Part shown: piece after piece, positions 27,439-50,502 of the stretch
How the letters are laid out: every line of letters begins with the position of its first letter
How positions within the stretch are numbered: position 1 is the first letter of the stretch
NCBI GenBank assembly: GCA_037179515.1
Contig: JAXCGZ010000102.1
Span: forward strand, 84,248 to 148,247
DNA from: Halocaridina rubra
Taxonomy: Eukaryota > Arthropoda > Malacostraca > Decapoda > Atyidae
Reading direction: 5' to 3'
DNA length: 64,000 nt
Translations under genes and position numbers: made by a program
The notes under the pieces: model-generated
What the model was told of the DNA's origin: nothing
The model's input: the letters and a program-made list of their open reading frames with translations, nothing else
Database searches by the model: none

Positions 27439-27793
27439 TTATTGGACTTTATATAATTACATAAATTAGTTGTGCATACAAAATTTTATCATTCATTTTT
27501 CTTTAATACATGTTCCTATGAATATATACAGCAAATATATACATAAAGCGAGTATTTATATTTTTCCCTATTAGTTCAATTTATTTCATACCACAATCCC
27601 AATAAAAATAAAAAAAAAATAAAAAAATAAAAAAAAAGTATTAAAGTTCAGACTTTGGTTCTGTGATTTTAGCAGTTCGATATTTCTTAGTACTGACAAT
27701 GGTTAGTCTGTGTTGGTGCCACGTAAGGGAAGGAGTGGCTTCTCTCATTTCTCTTTCTTTTTCTCAATTTTTTAAGCAGAAATTCGGCCTATC

Positions 27794-40461
<12,668 letters not shown>

Positions 40462-40791
40462 ATGTTTTATTATGGCTCTCGGCATATGTTATAACTTTTT
40501 TTGTGTAAAAATATTACTACCTGGTATATAATCACATTCAGGTATTTTAGTTATAAGAACGTAATGCTAGTCCTCATAAATTATATATTTAATCAAGGCC
40601 TTCTCAAGTGCAATTTGTTGTGTTTATGAATGCTAGAAAGAGTTGATGTTATGTTTGTCAGAGGAATTAATTGAACTATATTTGGTGATGAAGAGAGTAA
40701 CTCTACATATATTTCCAAAATGATTGTGGTTGAAAAGGAATTTCAAATTTATTCTCTATGTGTCATAAGAACTAATTTAGAAGGGTAAAGA

Positions 40792-40797
40792 AATAAA
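40792..40797 (+). terminator. ATE1: Candidate poly(A) signal of ATE1
   Basis: AATAAA about 330 bases past the stop. No other canonical signal was noticed between the stop and this site. Confidence 0.5.
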
Positions 40798-40799
40798 GT

Positions 40800-42540
40800 G
40801 CTAGGAATTCCTCTCTCAATCTCATAGTTTTTCATGAAATAATTGGGAGTTGTATCAAGTAAATTTTAAGTAAATAATTGAGTGCTGCATGGGAATTTGT
40901 TGTCACCCATCCTATTTGCTCTTCTCTGAAAATGATCTGATTTAAGTGACAGAGGATGCAAGTTTGGGTAAGAAAGTTGAAACCCTACTTCCAGATACAT
41001 AACGACTGTTATAGTCACTGGAAAGGGATGATTGAGCAATGCTGCTTTAGCAGTATTCGTTTTGTTAGAGTAGGTTTGGTTAAGTTATGTTGCGTTTTTT
41101 ATATATGAAAATATTGATGTTAAAAGATCCTTCACCATATGGGCTGTTGCCTAAATGGGTTTACGCTTCAACAGCCTATGCCAAATCGGCTGCACCAAAA
41201 TGTACCAAACCTCATAGTCACTTTGCTGGTCTGGTAAGACATCCTGTCTTGTTTGAAAGTGGAATTGTAACTCCCCTGATTTAGTTCTGTTTTATAATGA
41301 GATGTTTAGCAATCTTTACAAAGGAGTTACTTAATCAAGCTGTAATTATAGCCTCTACTAATCTGTACATTCTTTAAGTGATTGAATTACTGTATTTTCT
41401 AATTTCTGATGTTCATATTGATATGTGATCTGTGTATAGTCACTTAGCAAAACCTTTCCAGTTGTTAATTACACTCGTCATCAGTCAATCGCTAAGTGGT
41501 TTACATCCTGATTTAATTACGACTGCACTCACTTTTTATTCGATTGTGGCCACCCTTATGTCCTTAGTGGGGTATGGTGTCTTTTTGAAGAAGAACATGT
41601 CATGATCCTGTAAAGAAGAGTAACCCCAAGGTTCTCTAGGGTTATTCATATTTACAAGGCAAGCCACCTAACCCATCTCAACCTTACCTAACCTACCCAA
41701 CCCAACCTAACCTAACCTAAGCCAAGCCAACTCAACCTAACCCAAATCCAACCCAACCTGACCTAACCCAGTCCAGTTAACCCAACTTAACCCAATCCAG
41801 CCTAATCTACCCAACAGTTTACTGGATTATTAATCTCTACATAGGTTTCTGGGGGTTACTCCATCTTTACATGACCCAAAAGTCAGAAGCAGGATAAGAA
41901 ACAACTATGGGCACCAGAGGTCATTTAGATGTGCAAAGGTTTTGCTAAGCATAATATTACCTCTCTTGATACTCTCAATTAAATATAAATAAACTGATGA
42001 ATACTAGCTATTCTTTCAGATATAATTTACATTTTCACCTTTTGTATATTAGTTCCATATTTTCACCTTGCATTGATGACGATTAGTGTTGCGGTGTTCT
42101 TTAAGTCAGTCCAGTGCACCTTTCAGAATCAAGACGAAAAATCAAGTACTGTATGTGGTCTGGAGGAATTGTTTTACATGGCATTGGTTTGTTAAAACCT
42201 AAATTAACATCATCGTCTTCCTTAGACATTCATTTTTAAGTTTGTTATACCTAGCTTAGCATCAGTATCTTCCTAATACAGTCATATTTTAGTTTCCTAA
42301 GCCCATTATCTAGATATTTACAATCTCATTCAAGCTCTTTCAAAACTAATAAATTTCATGAAGCAGATGTTGATGCTGAATTTTTAAAATTTTTGTAGAA
42401 TAATGCCAGTACTACAGTACTGAGTTGTACCAATTTATTGAATATAATAATAATAATATTCCCATCCATAACTGATGCATGGAAAGTGGAGAATTAAATC
42501 TCTTAGTACATCTGCACTCTAATATTTGTTCTTTGAAAAG
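40800..42540. other. ATE1-GLYCTK interval, left part
   Basis: Only the R7 element at 41620-41859 is recognised; the rest is unique-looking AT-rich DNA without a supported gene. Confidence 0.55.
41620..41859 (-). mobile_element. R7 element with expanded (CCTAA)n core
   Basis: GTAACCCCAAGGTTCTC left end and TTTCTGGGGGTTAC right end enclose about 150 bp of degenerate CCTAA/CCCAA/CCAGT pentamers (41690-41815). In the short copies that place holds one to three TTAGG-like units. Confidence 0.7.
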
Positions 42541-42549
42541 TTATAAATG

Positions 42550-42845
42550 ATGCAACATAGTGGCATGGTGGTAGCAACTTTAGCTCCTAATATATTGGGT
42601 TGCAAGTTTGATCCTGAGCGAGGGTTGAGTTAGCTTTCACAGTCTCATGTTATTACTGATTAAATTGGGCAACTGATAGGTGGTAGGTAAGTTTTTAAAA
42701 GTGTACCTGATTATTCAGCTATTGCCTGGTGATCACTGGGCCCACATGATTGGGGAAGGGACTTTGACCCCTGGGTATATGGTAGGTTTATAGTCTGGCT
42801 CTAGAGTTATCACTGTCCCTTGGCTCTGCCTTTTAACTATTAGCT
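42550..42845 (+). repeat. Repeat family S4, copy 2
   Basis: GTGGCATGGTGGTAGCAAC (A-box-like) and GCAAGTTTGATCC (B-box-like) precede the shared body blocks. Together with copy 1 this defines a roughly 290-bp element. Confidence 0.7.
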
Positions 42846-43074
42846 GTTCCTTAAAAAAAGAACTTTGTTCTGCTATTATCGTAAGTAACGCTAACAGAAT
42901 ACCCATCACCAATTTGTTTGAAACGCTGTATTTTTGCATTTAAGAATATCGTACTTATTTATCGTTATCTTGAAATATGAAAGATATTTTCCTTGAACGT
43001 TAAAACTCGAAATGATTTTCAAACATTTTATGTAGTGTTTATCTAGGATGGTTGGGGAATTACGATGTCATGAT

Positions 43075-43290
43075 GAAGGGGGGGGTAGACCACCTGCCAC
43101 TGTTCGGCCTTGTGGGAGAAGATGCTTGCCCACTTACGTAGTGAATGACCTAATTAGGATAGTGGGAGGATATTATGGCAAACCTATATTCCCAAGGAGC
43201 TGAGAGGAGTGTATGAGACACTGGAGGATTGTGTGCTTTGACTCTTCCACTCCCATACAAGAGGGATTTTGGCTGTTGTATATGTATGTG
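43075..43290 (+). repeat. Repeat R3 copy
   Basis: GTGAATGACCTAATTAGG, ATTATGGCAAACC, CCAAGGAGCTGAGAGGAG and TTGACTCTTCCACTCCC. Confidence 0.65.
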
Positions 43291-43683
43291 TACCTCCTCC
43301 CCACTCATGTGGTATATGCTGTATCACTGTATATTATTTAAGAAGTCATGTGTGTGTCTCAGAATTTTTTTTAATTTTTTTTTTTTTTTTGGTCTCGTTT
43401 CAAACCTTTTCCGAGCACACTCAAATAATCGTATGTTATGCATTACCGAAGAAAACTTGAACTTGGAAGGTAGCAGTGGCAAGTGAAAGTGGCTCATCAA
43501 AGACAGCGGCCCACTTTAAAGACGATCTTATGAATGTGACTAAGATTTATTTTAAAATAAATTTGCATTTCGGATACCAACCTTACTTGGTTTCAGCTTA
43601 GGTTAGATGAAGGTGAAATAAAAGTTTTTGTTAAATCGCTCACTGGGGTACTACTTGAGGGTGTCTCCTTGTAAAACCACTGA

Positions 43684-43768
43684 ACCTGTGGGTCTCAACC
43701 TTTTCACTCCCTTAACCCCTTCATGGACCCCAATGGGTCCATGAGTCCCAGGTTCAGAACCACTGCAC
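43684..43768 (-). mobile_element. Short hAT-like relic
   Basis: The right end, reversed, reads CAGTGGTTCTGAACCTGGG, and the left side reads GTGGGTCTCAACCTTTTC. Both fit the CAGTGGTTCTCAACC-type hAT terminus. It is only about 85 bp, with an inner palindrome GGACCCCAATGGGTCC. Confidence 0.5.
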
Positions 43769-44334
43769 TAGACTGAATGAACGTTCATTTTAGCACTAGT
43801 CTTTTGTACAGTCAAAGTTTAATCAACTCCAGATATACACCTTTGAAATAACGCGATTATTATAATAAACGTAAAATACTATGAATGATAATAATATCAA
43901 CATTTATCTGTTAAACTATCATAGTCATCGCCTATTATTTAATATAAAGTTAATTTTTTGTGTATATTTAATAAAGACAGTTATATTTATTTTTGTGGGA
44001 GACAGAAATTAAAGTGCTTGTTAAAAGTAAGAGATGCTGTTATAAAGGCTGGACTCGTGTGTCGCTAGGATAAATACAGTATTATGTTTGTTTACATCCA
44101 GAGAAGTCACGTGACTTGAGTCATACTCCATGTCACCACACCATGTGTCTAGTTTGCCACTTTGCTTGTCATTGGTAAGTAGACTCAGTTGTGTTTCTTC
44201 TTTAATTAAGTAAATCCTAACTGTAATTTTTCTTTGAACTTTATCACCTGACTAAGCTTCGTATTATGGACGTGCCTGGACAAAAGGAGGACATTGCCAA
44301 TGTATTGTACTATTTAAATTATTCTCATTCATGT

Positions 44335-44545
44335 ACTGAGGATGGATGCTAAGTATCTGGGGAGAAGCTGCGGAGGATAAAACTGTCAGGCTGGAGGGGA
44401 GAGGTAGGATAAAGTGGAGGTATGTGGATGTGGTGAGGGAGGAAATGAGGGTGTGTGTTTTGACAGGAGGATGCATGGGATAGGGTGGTATGATGGATTG
44501 AACCACTATGGCGATCACTGACAGGGAAACCTCGAAAGATTTTAT
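44335..44545 (+). mobile_element. RTE-like LINE tail, copy 3, decayed
   Basis: The pieces GWRGEVG, WRYVDVVREEMRV and MAITDRET are aligned with copy 2. There are several in-frame stops and the 5' part is missing. Confidence 0.65.
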
Positions 44546-44641
44546 GATCATTCATTTTGCTGAATACCATTCTCCATGTCAGTGACTCTTCCCAAGATAA
44601 ATAATTTATGACATTCTTAGATGTCATGTGCTTTTTTCGTA

Positions 44642-45014
44642 GAAATTATGGTATTATTGCATTATAGGACCACCTCTGTTTTCCAGTTGAAATAAAGGTT
44701 TTCTGTTGGTTTTTTATGTGTTTTAAGCGAATCTGACCTTCATTTGCTCCGGAAATTAGTCCTTCACTCTGAAAAATTAACCGTTAGTTAAAAATCACTG
44801 GGAAAAATTAACCGTTAGTTAAAAATCACTGGCTTTCTGGTAAGTGAAGAGTTGCTGTAGCTGCCCGTTACTCAGTTTCAAATCGCGCACTGAGTTAATG
44901 AAATAATGGGGTTAGGTTAATTTAGGTTAGGTTAGTTCAAAACACAAAAATCTACCAAAAAAAATTTATAGGACCAATAGAGGTGGTCCTATAATGCAAT
45001 TTTACCGAAATTAT
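44642..45014. mobile_element. Element with long terminal inverted repeats
   Basis: Left arm 44642-44687 (ATTGCATTATAGGACCACC inside) and right arm 44966-45014 (GGTGGTCCTATAATGCAAT inside) are complementary over about 45 bases. The interior includes two direct copies of TTAACCGTTAGTTAAAAATC. There is no coding frame. It lies about 700 bases upstream of the GLYCTK ATG. Confidence 0.68.
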
Positions 45015-45031
45015 TTTGCCAATTATATGTA

Positions 45032-45092
45032 TGGAACTCCAACCTGTCTGTGTCCACTACCATACAAATGGGGATTACTAGGGACACATAAA
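45032..45092 (+). repeat. SINE S1, 3' tail only
   Basis: ACTCCAACCTGTCTGTGTCC to CTAGGGACACATAAA, directly after a long-TIR element. Confidence 0.6.
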
Positions 45093-45708
45093 ACTTATTT
45101 AAATTAACCCATTTTTTTATACAGAAGATTTTTTGTTGCACGTTTTTGTTTTTGTGTCTCAACTATTCCGTTTTGGGCACTGCTTCAATTTCCGATGAAA
45201 TTATACGTTTTTGCCTTTAGAAAGTGAGGTCAGTTATGTTTGGTATATGGTCGCTTTCACACACCCTGGTTAGGGAAAATTTACCCCTTATTTTATCATA
45301 ATACAGTAGGTTAGGTTTCGTCAAACATTGTTTTATATATATAGTAACAATGTTTTTGACTACATTAATATGCCATTTATATGAATGGAACGTACTTTGG
45401 GGTAATAAAACCATATTTTATGTTTATCATTTTAACTTTTGGCAAAACTGGATAAGTAAAGACTCGTTTTGGACACCCCTTCCATTTTTTGGACTGACCT
45501 AATAAGCCATACCTAATCTAACCCAAGTAAGTAACTTGACCATACTCAAATTAGAAGCTAATCTCTACGTGATCAAAATATTCTTTTCTTTATATAATGG
45601 TCATGAAATGTTTTACTTACAGAAATTACATCCATTAGGACGAGTGTTGTTATTTTGGAAAAGTAATGTGAACGTCATTAGTTCTGCATTTTTTCGTCAC
45701 AGACAACT

Positions 45709-48700
45709 ATGGCCTCGAAACATCTTGGAAATAGCATTTTAGAAAATATTGGGAGGATCAAGAGGTGCTTCATGGAAGGCGTGAATGCCGTTCAGCCTCA
45801 CGAATTGATCGCAAAGGTCGTGACCAGGGAAAATAACACATTAATTATAAATCATCGAAAGTATGAGCTTAATGAAAATGTTTACATAGTAGGGTTTGGA
45901 AAAGCAGTCATTGGGATGGTTCAACCCCTTGAGTCATTACTTAGGAGGCCAAACACGATGTGTCATTTAAAGGAAGGTATTATAAGTGTCCCTTATGGTA
46001 TTTTCAGAACTTTAAGTAGCAAAGCCACTCTTCTTCCTCCAGAAAGCTCACTTATTGAGGTAATGGAAGGCGCTAAAGATAATATACCGGATGAAGATGC
46101 CTTCAGTGCGAGTAAGAAAATAACAGATCTAGTAAAGAAGCTTAGAAAAGATGATTTATTAATTGTTTTGATATCTGGGGGAGGCTCAGCTCTCTTACCA
46201 TACCCACTCCCTCATTTAACTCTCGTTGAAAAAATAGATATTATCATATCTCTAAGCAAGTCTGGAGCAACTATAACTGAGCTCAATACTGTCAGGAAAG
46301 CTCTATCTGAAGTGAAGGGAGGGAAGTTAGCTGAAATGTGCAAAGCAAATATTGTCTCTCTGATTATCTCTGATGTGATTAATAGCCCTCTTGATATAAT
46401 TGCAAGTGGCCCAACAGTGATGAATCAGGATGCAGCCGGAGCTGCATTGAATGTCGTTAAGAAATATAACATTCCGATTGGTGACTCTGTAAGATTAAGT
46501 TTGGCAAATACATTCCAAAGGAATACGCCCGAGCATTTCACACATGTAGACAATATTATTATGGGTGACAATGAGACTGCCTTAGCTGCTGTCAACAAAC
46601 ATTTGATTTCATTACCCAATAGTGCAATAGTCTCTGTGATACTTTCTTCCTCTCTCCAAGGAGAAGCCTCGAGTGTTGGCGTAAAAATTGCCGAGTTTGC
46701 TACAGCTGTTACGAAACTAATTGCAAATAAATGTGATATGAAACTGATTGAATCATTATTGAATGGTATATGTGACAATAGTGATAGAAAATCTCAAGCT
46801 ATAGATGCTGTAAAGAAAGTCTATGAATTTAAGTGCCCCATATGGTTCGTATTTGGAGGTGAAACGACTGTTCGTGTTCGTGGAAGGGGACGAGGTGGTA
46901 GAAATCAGGAAATTGTATTATCTGCGAGCATCACCTTGGAAAAGGTAAATACAATATAGATTTTGAGTTTTGTTTTGTTTTTTCTAGAGAATCAGAGCTT
47001 GATTAGATAGGGGAACCATTTTGATGCTTATAAATAATTAATATTTATTTACATTAACTATTGCCCTTTTACCATATGGGTGACCCAGGGTAGTGGAGGG
47101 TGTGGCAATCCTTTATCCCCAAGGAGCTAAAAAGAGTGATCGAGGAATATTACCTTCTGGTGAATGTGTGGGCCTTTACTTGTCCACCCCCCTTTACAAG
47201 GGAAATTTTACCCATTGTGTAGGTATGTTTGTTTCTGTTGAATGTCCATGCTTTGCAGCCATTGCCTATATATGTGTACTATATTTAGTAACACTGTACT
47301 GTGATTTCAGGAAATGCCAGGTTCCAGCTTTGTTGGAGAAATCCTGTTCCTCTCAGGTGGCACAGATGGCATAGATGGTCCCACAGATGCTGCTGGGGCC
47401 GTTACATATTGGATGTCGGCAGCCTCAATTGTTAGGTATTGTTAATAAATTAATCTGTCATTTTTGTTTGGTTATCATTCTCTTATTTCTGCCTTGTCCT
47501 TAAGCTACAACTCTTTCGTTTTCTTGGTTCCCAGGTCTGATGAGGGCAATTTTCTTTGCCCGTCCTTGTGTCACTCACATAAAAAAGTCACTAGTAATTT
47601 CTTATTCATTTTATCTATATACAGTACATATGAATTTTATTTCATACTTAGTGCCTTCTTCCATTCATAAGGGTTACCACACCCAAAAATGGAAGAAGCT
47701 AGATTATTTATTTCAAAAGCTCTATATCTCTACAGTATACAATAGATATCCACTTATAATGGGATGGCTGAGTCAGAGCAAAAACTTAACTCTTTGTGAT
47801 AGGAAAATTCAAAGGAGACGATTCCCAGTCCCCTCACTCTGGCCCATTTAGTCAACTTTTACGACATGCAGAGGAACAAGGAGGAGTTATTATTGCTCTC
47901 CCCCTCAAAAGATGCCATATAGTACTATGCCAGCACATAAGAATTAAGGTATTGACATATCAGATTCCCTGTGTATGCTCGCCTCCTCTTCATCTTATGT
48001 ATCAAGGAAAAATTCTCTTGGTAGGAGAAGCTTGCCTGCCAGTTTCTTCCCTGTTTTGCTACACAGCTCTTCTGACCAGATTGAATAACAAAAAAAAAAG
48101 CACTGTTTTATATGTTAACATTAGGCCTCCATTGGAGTAAACGTGGACAGAGATTGCGTCTGCCCTTCCTAACACCCCATGGTGGGCTTGAAGCCGCATT
48201 AGCTGCTTCCCTACTCGTGATCTTTACCAGTGTATTGTCACGGACTCCAAGACTAGAGTGAATGCAATTGTCGAAGTCTTTCTCGTGATTAAACCTTTCT
48301 CCTTAATCGCAAAGGATATACTTAGTTGCTTCCTATGACATGCAGAGAATAAGAAAGTAGACTTCCCCACACTACAAGATAACGCACGAAATACTGATGT
48401 GTTATCTTTGATTATATTTATTGGTCGTATACCGGGTCTTATAAAATTTTGGCAACCTAACCTAACAGTATTCCGCTGAATATATGGAGTTTGAAAGAAA
48501 GTTAAAATAATGAGAGCATCTTCTTGAAACCTGACTCATATTGCACTTAATTTCAGTTCTCAGTACCAAGAGGCCAAAAACCTGAATTTGTCTCCAGAAA
48601 GCTATCTAAAGAACAATGATTCCTACACGTATTTTAGTGAATTAAACTGTGGTGAGTACCTTCTGAAACCGGGACATACTGGTACGAATGTCATGGATAT

Positions 48701-48731
48701 TCAACTCCTCCTTATTGTTCCAGATTTGTGA
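45709..48731 (+). CDS. GLYCTK: Glycerate 2-kinase (DUF4147 + MOFRL), complete
   Basis: Three coding exons, 45709-46944, 47311-47435 and 48557-48731, join to 511 residues (human about 523). The enzyme phosphorylates D-glycerate with ATP to 2-phosphoglycerate, linking serine and fructose breakdown to glycolysis. The N-terminal DUF4147 part shows GFGKAVIGM (62-70), LISGGGSALLP (154-164), TELNTVRKALSEVKGGKLA and IASGPTV. The C-terminal MOFRL part shows GGETTVRVRGRGRGGRNQE (383-401) and SGGTDGIDGPTDAAGA (427-442), ending in KPGHTGTNVMD. Most of the protein is one 1,236-bp exon. A pyrimidine-rich CAG acceptor sits 6 bases before the ATG, so a non-coding 5' exon is likely. No convincing mitochondrial presequence is visible. 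The gene converges on NOP14, with 1.8 kb between stop codons. Confidence 0.95.
47075..47240 (+). repeat. Repeat R3 copy
   Basis: TATGGGTGACCCAGGGTAG, CAATCCTTTATCCCCAAGG and CACCCCCCTTTACAAGGG; GLYCTK intron 1. Confidence 0.65.
47762..47885 (-). repeat. Repeat R4, antisense
   Basis: GATGGCTGAGTCAGAGC, CCCAGTCCCCTCACTCTGG and AGTCAACTTTTACGACATGC. Confidence 0.6.
48121..48232 (-). repeat. SINE S1 copy, diverged
   Basis: TCCATTGGAGTAAACGTGG and CCCTTCCTAACACCCCATGG mark the body; it lies in the last GLYCTK intron. Confidence 0.6.
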
Positions 48732-48780
48732 GATTTTAGATTTTATTGAAGTTTTAATTAGTTTAGTTTTTAATTATTAT

Positions 48781-49097
48781 CAACCTCTTCCCAGGCATTT
48801 TTTTTTCATAAAAATTTTGAAATTCCAGACGAATTAAGTGAGAAAACTTGAGAAGTAATTTTTTATAGGTCTCAGTATAGAGATGCTGTAAATGGGGGTA
48901 GGTAGATGTACGATTAACAAGAAAATACTCATCTCTGCCCTAAGGAAGGCTAAGAGAGAGCTGGAATGGACAAAACTACCTGTACTTGTTCAAAGCGTAA
49001 TTTGATGTGGGAAATTTTTGACAAGATATATCATCCTCACTGAAAAATGTCAGTTAGACAATAGTGGATATTTCAGTGTTGCCAGGGAAGAGTATAA
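48781..49097 (+). mobile_element. piggyBac-like MITE R5, copy 4, both ends present
   Basis: The left end CAACCTCTTCCCAGGCA and right end TTGCCAGGGAAGAGTATAA are inverted repeats (12 of 13 in CTCTTCCCWGGCA). It is about 317 bp and has no transposase. It lies just past the GLYCTK stop. Confidence 0.68.
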
Positions 49098-49339
49098 TTC
49101 AGTACACCTATACTGCATGACTTATGCTTTCAGTTGCCATGCTTATTATTTAGAATACATATATATATGCAGTTTTTCCCTTATATTTCTAAACGACCCC
49201 ATGCATGTCTATTAGGTCTGTTATTATCATTTATGTGATGTATAATGCCATAAAATATTTTATCTCCAAATCTCTGTAATGTTTGTAAAAGAACCTAGGA
49301 TCCAGTTGGTCACAATATTTTATTTTACTAGTGGGTAAA

Positions 49340-49532
49340 ATATGGCCACCATGGCACAGTGGTAACTATCGTAGCTTTGATTTTTCAGATTGAAGGTTCG
49401 CTGCCCGTCACAGTCTGAACTTAGAAAGAGCATTCACCCAGGGTAACAGTCTCCCTTGCCAAAACAAAAGGCCTTCGCAAGGCACTGTCCTAGCCCTTAG
49501 TAGTAAAGAGAGTCGTAATATAAAATCGATTA
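49340..49532 (+). repeat. SINE S2 copy
   Basis: GGCCACCATGGCACAGTGG head, GAAGGTTCGCTGCCCG B-box-like, AAGGCACTGTCCTAGCCC tail. Confidence 0.8.
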
Positions 49533-49717
49533 CATTAGTTGATCAAATAGCTGGCAACTGTTTAACTACCTGTAATTCTGATATAGTCTTCAGTTGTCAT
49601 TATAATATTAAAGTACACACATTTACAATTGCTACAAGCCCCTTTGTAAGGATGACGGCCAAGTTAAAGGACGCTTTTTTTTTCCCAAAGGTCAAAAGTA
49701 CCTCAATCATTCCTTTT

Positions 49718-49805
49718 AGCTTCCTTTTGATAAATGGTTACCACAGTTTTCCCCCAACCACCCTGCTTGGGTCATCCACAGGGTAAATGGTCAAGGATCT
49801 TTTAC
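49718..49805 (-). repeat. Repeat R3 fragment
   Basis: GTTTTCCCCCAACCACC and CTGCTTGGGTCATCCACAGG. Confidence 0.6.
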
Positions 49806-50164
49806 CTTGAGAAATATTAGAGTACCATAGCAAATATGAAACTTTTATATTGGTGGATAATATTGGGTTTGTTAATAGATTTGATAACCGGTTTAGTAGA
49901 TATGAAGAAATAATTTTTTTTAGTTTCATTACATAATTTTATATTTGGGATGAAGTGCAGCAGTAAAAAAGTTTTAGTATTGCCAATGCACATCTAACAA
50001 ATGTTAGCATTAATTCTTGTATGTCAAACAGTGGTCATAAATAAATTCGGAATAAAACATTTTGGTAAATGAGATCTACAGGACAGTCATTTTTGCTCTG
50101 ACCGATGATAGAACTAATCCATTACTGTCCCATTATCATATCACTGAAGATTAATACTTAGAAT

Positions 50165-50400
50165 AATCTTCTTCAGCTTTAATAGCCCCTCTTTATATGG
50201 GATCACTCTTTTAGATCTGCTATCTCCACCTGCCTCTGTTGCCTGTCATTTTGGTATCCTAGCCCCTCTGTTTTTCTTATCCACTGCTATGCCATCTTTC
50301 CACCTTGTCTTGGGTCTTCTTCTCCTTCTCCTTCCATGAATTTCCACATCCATTGCACTTTTCTCATTTCTTTCTCTATTGCTCCTCATAATGCGCATAA
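50165..50400 (-). mobile_element. RTE-like LINE tail, copy 4, antisense
   Basis: The minus strand carries MRIMRSNREKEM, MEGEGEEDPRQGGKMA and the terminal AAAGCTGAAGAAGATT, as in the copy at 51700. It lies just downstream of the NOP14 stop. Confidence 0.65.
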
Positions 50401-50502
50401 TTGTGGCCTCTAACAACACTTAAAATACTTTCGGTACATCATATACGTATATTTTTCAAAACTACACAAGCAATTTATATAAGCAGATTTCTTAAATTTG
50501 TC

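Noticed and set aside
41690..41815. Interstitial telomere or chromosome-end relic
   Set aside because: The pentamers are degenerate and enclosed by ends shared with two dispersed copies, so a mobile element explains them better.
45709..46959. GLYCTK as a single-exon gene ending near 46959
   Set aside because: The essential SGGTDGIDGPTDAAGA block lies in a downstream exon in frame; the stop at 46959 is past a good GTAAAT donor.
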